A stretch of DNA of 64,000 nt, from assembly GCA_964007475.1 (NCBI GenBank), contig OZ023273.1, positions 10,119,922-10,183,921 on the forward strand. The letters run 5' to 3'. Of the stretch, positions 60,601-64,000 are shown piece after piece. The translations under genes and the position numbers were made by a program. Source of the stretch: Hybos culiciformis. Taxonomy: Eukaryota; Arthropoda; Insecta; Diptera; Hybotidae. Below the pieces are notes generated by a model. The model did no database searches. It worked only from the letters and a program-made list of their open reading frames with translations, and was not told where the DNA came from. Position 1 is the stretch's first letter. Each line of letters begins with the position of its first letter.

Positions 60601-61694
60601 AAAAAATTTTTTTTTTTTTAATTTAAATTATGTGTTTTCGTTGACAATTTTCGTTTTTTTTTTCCACATATGATTTTTTTTTTTTATTTTTCATCCAACA
60701 AATAATATAAGAGATAATGTGATGTTTATTTTACTGATTATGCATTCAAAATATAATTATTATAATTTTATTTCATTTTTTTTTTATCATTTTTTTTTTT
60801 TTTAAACTTGTTCTTAAAAAGAAAATTGAAAAAAAAAAAAAAAAAATTATATATATTTTTTAAGAAAAAAAAAAAAAAATTTTATAAAAAATCTTCAGAA
60901 AAATTGCACTCACTGAATAATTTTTTATTTTTTTTTTGTATGTCATTTTTATAAATAAATTTCATTTGAATTATACACTCTATATAAAAAAAAAATAATA
61001 ATAATAATATTTATTAATATTATTTTTTTTTTTACGTTGAATTTTTTCATATGTACAAATCGTGAGATAAATTCACCCCAGAAATCAAAAATCACCCAAG
61101 AAAGGGTTATATGCGTTCTGGTATAAAAGCGTTAAATTTTGCATTTTTTTTTTTTTATTAAGATGATATTAAAAGAAATAAAAAAAATTATATATTTAAT
61201 AATAATAGTAATGTTCATTAAAAAAAAAAAAAAAAAAACGACAGGAACCTACACATAATATTATACACATTACACACATTTAAAACATTTTAAGTGAAAC
61301 ATCTCCTTGTTTTTGGAAAACTAAACATTATTAAAAAAAAAAAAAAAAACAAAAATAAATATTATTCAAAAATGTTAAGAGTTTGTTGAATTCTAATGTC
61401 TAAAGAAAGAAATAATTCGGAGGCGCCCAATTGTTGAGTTTAGTATAAAACAATTTCAATTTTGTTTTTCATTTTTACTCTTTTCTTACATTTTTCACTA
61501 TCTTAAATTTTTTAGAACCACTATACGCAGCGTGCTAAGAATAAGGACGTATAATAAATTGGAAGTTTAAAATAAAAATTAATTATTATCTAATCAAATA
61601 AATAATAAAAATTTTAAAAATTCCGAATAACCACCAAAAGTGCCTAAAGTGAATTAAAAGCTGAAGTACAAAATTTTTTTAGTTGTAACATTTA
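57621..61694. other. AT-rich intergenic stretch
   Basis: Homopolymer-rich with no gene recognised. Frames at 58032-58214, 59966-60157, 60175-60390 and 60323-60517 are low-complexity. A GC-balanced patch near 61075-61135 (CACCCCAGAAATC ... TTCTGGTATAAAAGCG) may be a repeat fragment. Confidence 0.5.
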
Positions 61695-61990
61695 TTTTCT
61701 TTTATTTTTTATAAGCTACCGCACACCTACTTTAAAAAGTATGAATTTGGTGCTGTGGAAAGGAAAACGAAAGTTAGACAGAAAGGAGGAAATCATTTAC
61801 ACTCTTCTTAAAGCGGCACACAAGTAGTATACAATTTAGCTGGCAGATAATTCCACATGAAGGAGGTGCGGATATGGGCTGAAAAAGAAAGTCATTTCGA
61901 TGCATTTTTTGTCCTTTCGAAAATATTAATTTTCCAGTTTAGGTCGTTTGTTAATTTCGAGGCCTTGTGGTTGCAAGATTTAAGGCCTTT
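61695..61990 (-). pseudogene. LINE reverse transcriptase C-terminal relic (Jockey/CR1-like)
   Basis: The minus strand reads, in one frame with an internal stop, LKSCNHKASKLTNDLNWKIN, then RTKNASK-stop-LSFSAHIRTS and FMWNYLPAKLYTTCVPL-stop; a one-base shift then gives KKSVNDFLLSV-stop. The pattern (asKLt.dLnWk.hI...kASKrLsF, then RT..mWN.LP......FKksVn.FL) matches the thumb and C-terminus of Jockey/CR1-type LINE reverse transcriptases, with the piece between deleted. It is short, frameshifted and inactive. The + strand side (61695-61740) is AT-rich, as for a LINE 3' tail. Confidence 0.5.
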
Positions 61991-64000
61991 TTAAAACAAA
62001 AAGATGAAAAAACACCAAATTTAAGTTTTCCACGGAAATTGAAACTAACGAACGGAATAATTATTATTAATTTATGAATGAATGTAAAATACATATTATA
62101 AATATATGTGTACACGTACAATACGTAGATCTAAGATTAAATTATATCATTTTCAAGACTTAACGAACTGATTTAAGTTTCCTAATATCTGTAAACACAA
62201 ACTAAAAAGAAATTGCACTCCTGAATTTCTGTCTACTTCCTTGAGCCAGTATATGACATACATAAATAATATCTATATCAAAAAAGTTTATGAAAATATG
62301 ATATGAAGATATTTAAAATTTTTTGTTTTCAACTTTAAATAAACCAATTTTAAATTTTTAATTCAAGTCAAAAAAAATGTTTGGTTCTTCTAACATTTGG
62401 GTTAAGAGAAAATAATTAAGCAATAAATAATTCAACTAAAATATATAATTTTTTGATTTTATTCCAATTTTTGCTTTAGAAATAAAGATAAAAACATTAA
62501 TTTGGCGTTATTGAAATTTTGGCGTTAGAACATTATTGGGTAACAAAAAATCTCTCTATAATATTTCTTTTATAATTTTTATAAATTATGGTTCCATAAA
62601 TATTTGAAATTAATATTGATTATTTTAAAAAATATTATACGATATATTTAGATTTTTGAGTAAATAGGTGAAGTAAGACCTTAAGCTTTTAATTAAATTT
62701 TAGAAATTTTGAATTTTTATTAATTTACATAGCAGACAATGAGAGTAAGCGAACTTTTGAAAAAAAAGGCTTGTTAATTTATTGTACTACCTTAAATCGT
62801 TCAAAGTAAATATAAATTTTTCTAAAAAGTCCGACCGAAGTCATAAAAATAAATTGTAGTATATTAAAAGTATTTCCCTTCAAGTAAGTTTTGATGATTT
62901 TACGCTTTTGCAATTTTAATTCAGAAAGGGTTTTTATCCGAATAGATTAAACAGTTTAAACGATTCAGTTGTTTTGTAACTTAACAGACTATTTATGCCT
63001 TTTCTAAAAATATTTTTTATATTAGACAAAATTTAATATATTCCAACCGCGGGAAATAATACATCAGTCACATTCACATAATACTGTATAAAGAAACTAT
63101 TTGTCTTAAAACTTTTAATAACAAAAATGTGACACCTATCAGGTACCTAAACTAAAATCAAGACAATTCGAGCTTAACAAACTTCTAAATACAAGTTGAA
63201 TGCATTTATTTATTAAACGTGATAGAACATAGAATGTTAGAATGTATTCAAATCTTTGTATTCGTCGTTATTTTTATATAAATATTCCAAGCGGCATTGT
63301 AATTCCTTATTAGCATATTTTCTTATTTTGCGTATTTTATAAATCAAAATAAAGCACATTATTTTAAGACTGAATGTCTTAAATTTCTAATTTATAATAA
63401 TTTTTTTTTTTTTTCATAAGAACACTTTTTTTGTACCAAACTGATATTGGAGAATCTTGAAAATGAAGTTTTTGTTGCATGGACATTTCAAGGGTGGAAG
63501 GTAATACTAAGAGTTTTTTTTTTTTTTCAAACGGATGGATGGACTTTATATATATATTTTTTTTTGTGGACAAACAAAAAAGAGAAGGGGAGGATATTTT
63601 TGTATTTTTTTTTTTATATTTTTAAATTTTTAAAGAAAATAGAGTTTTATGTGCCAAAAAGGATGCGGATAAAAATCCTGTTTCGATTCCCACAGATTTT
63701 TATTAATACATAAATAAGATGAGAGGAGATGTGTACATCCAACACTACTTTTTTTTTTTTTTTTTATTAAGCAAGCATAAAAAAATACATAACAAGGATT
63801 GATGCTTTGTATTGCTGCTACTTTTTTCTTGTTTGTTGATATTCTAAAAAGAAGTGAATTAAATGTCTTGGTCAAAAGATGTGTAAATCGCCCCTATAAA
63901 CTTTTTAAGGTTGAATTTTTTGTTTTTTATTATTACTTTTTTTTTCTTTTCTTTTTTTTTTTAATTCGAGACGTTCAATATTTTATTTATATCGAATAAG
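61991..64000. other. AT-rich intergenic stretch at window end
   Basis: No gene, transposon or RNA was recognised. The frames after 63379 are driven by T/A homopolymers. Confidence 0.5.

Noticed and set aside
1..64000. CRISPR arrays, bacterial operons, ribosome binding sites
   Set aside because: The gene is spliced and insect-like; no regularly spaced repeats or prokaryotic gene layout was seen.

Overview
The window is arthropod (almost certainly insect) nuclear DNA. It is extremely AT-rich, roughly one-fifth G+C by eye, and full of long T and A homopolymers. The one gene recognised is split into many short exons by AT-rich GT-AG introns. The protein and the mobile-element relics fit an insect; the order cannot be fixed from this window.

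The gene lies on the minus strand between about 40.8 kb and 18.7 kb. It encodes the insect orthologue of Syncrip / hnRNP Q-R (Syp), an RNA-binding protein with an N-terminal NURR domain, three RRM domains and an RG/Gly-rich tail. Eleven coding exons plus one 36-nt in-frame micro-exon could be joined with consistent phases from ATG (40796) to TAA (18727). The product is 669 aa, or 681 aa with the micro-exon. Two exons of exactly 136 nt (36120-36255 and 33204-33339) encode alternative first halves of RRM2 and are phase-locked to be mutually exclusive. The RG-rich exon (22811-23030) is about two-thirds G+C, open in all three frames on its strand, and hides a second RGG-like frame between two homopolymer tracts.

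Layout on the + strand: 1-18.7 kb is the 3' flank (probably including the 3' UTR) with repeats. 18.7-40.8 kb is the Syp coding region; its introns hold a roughly 385-bp near-perfect palindrome, candidate MITEs and microsatellites. 40.8-47 kb is the upstream part of the gene, with a candidate non-coding first exon near 46.5 kb and three well-bounded non-autonomous DNA transposons (a 525-bp element with TACTA duplications, a hAT MITE and a PIF/Harbinger-like MITE). 47-64 kb is AT-rich flank with a 76-bp perfect palindrome, a tRNA-derived SINE-like unit, an (AAT)16 microsatellite and two decayed LINE fragments. No intact second protein gene, canonical tRNA, rRNA or CRISPR array was found.

The points most worth following are the mutually exclusive RRM2 exons and the long palindrome upstream of them, the GC-rich multi-frame exon, the 36-nt micro-exon, and the SINE with a triplicated A-box.
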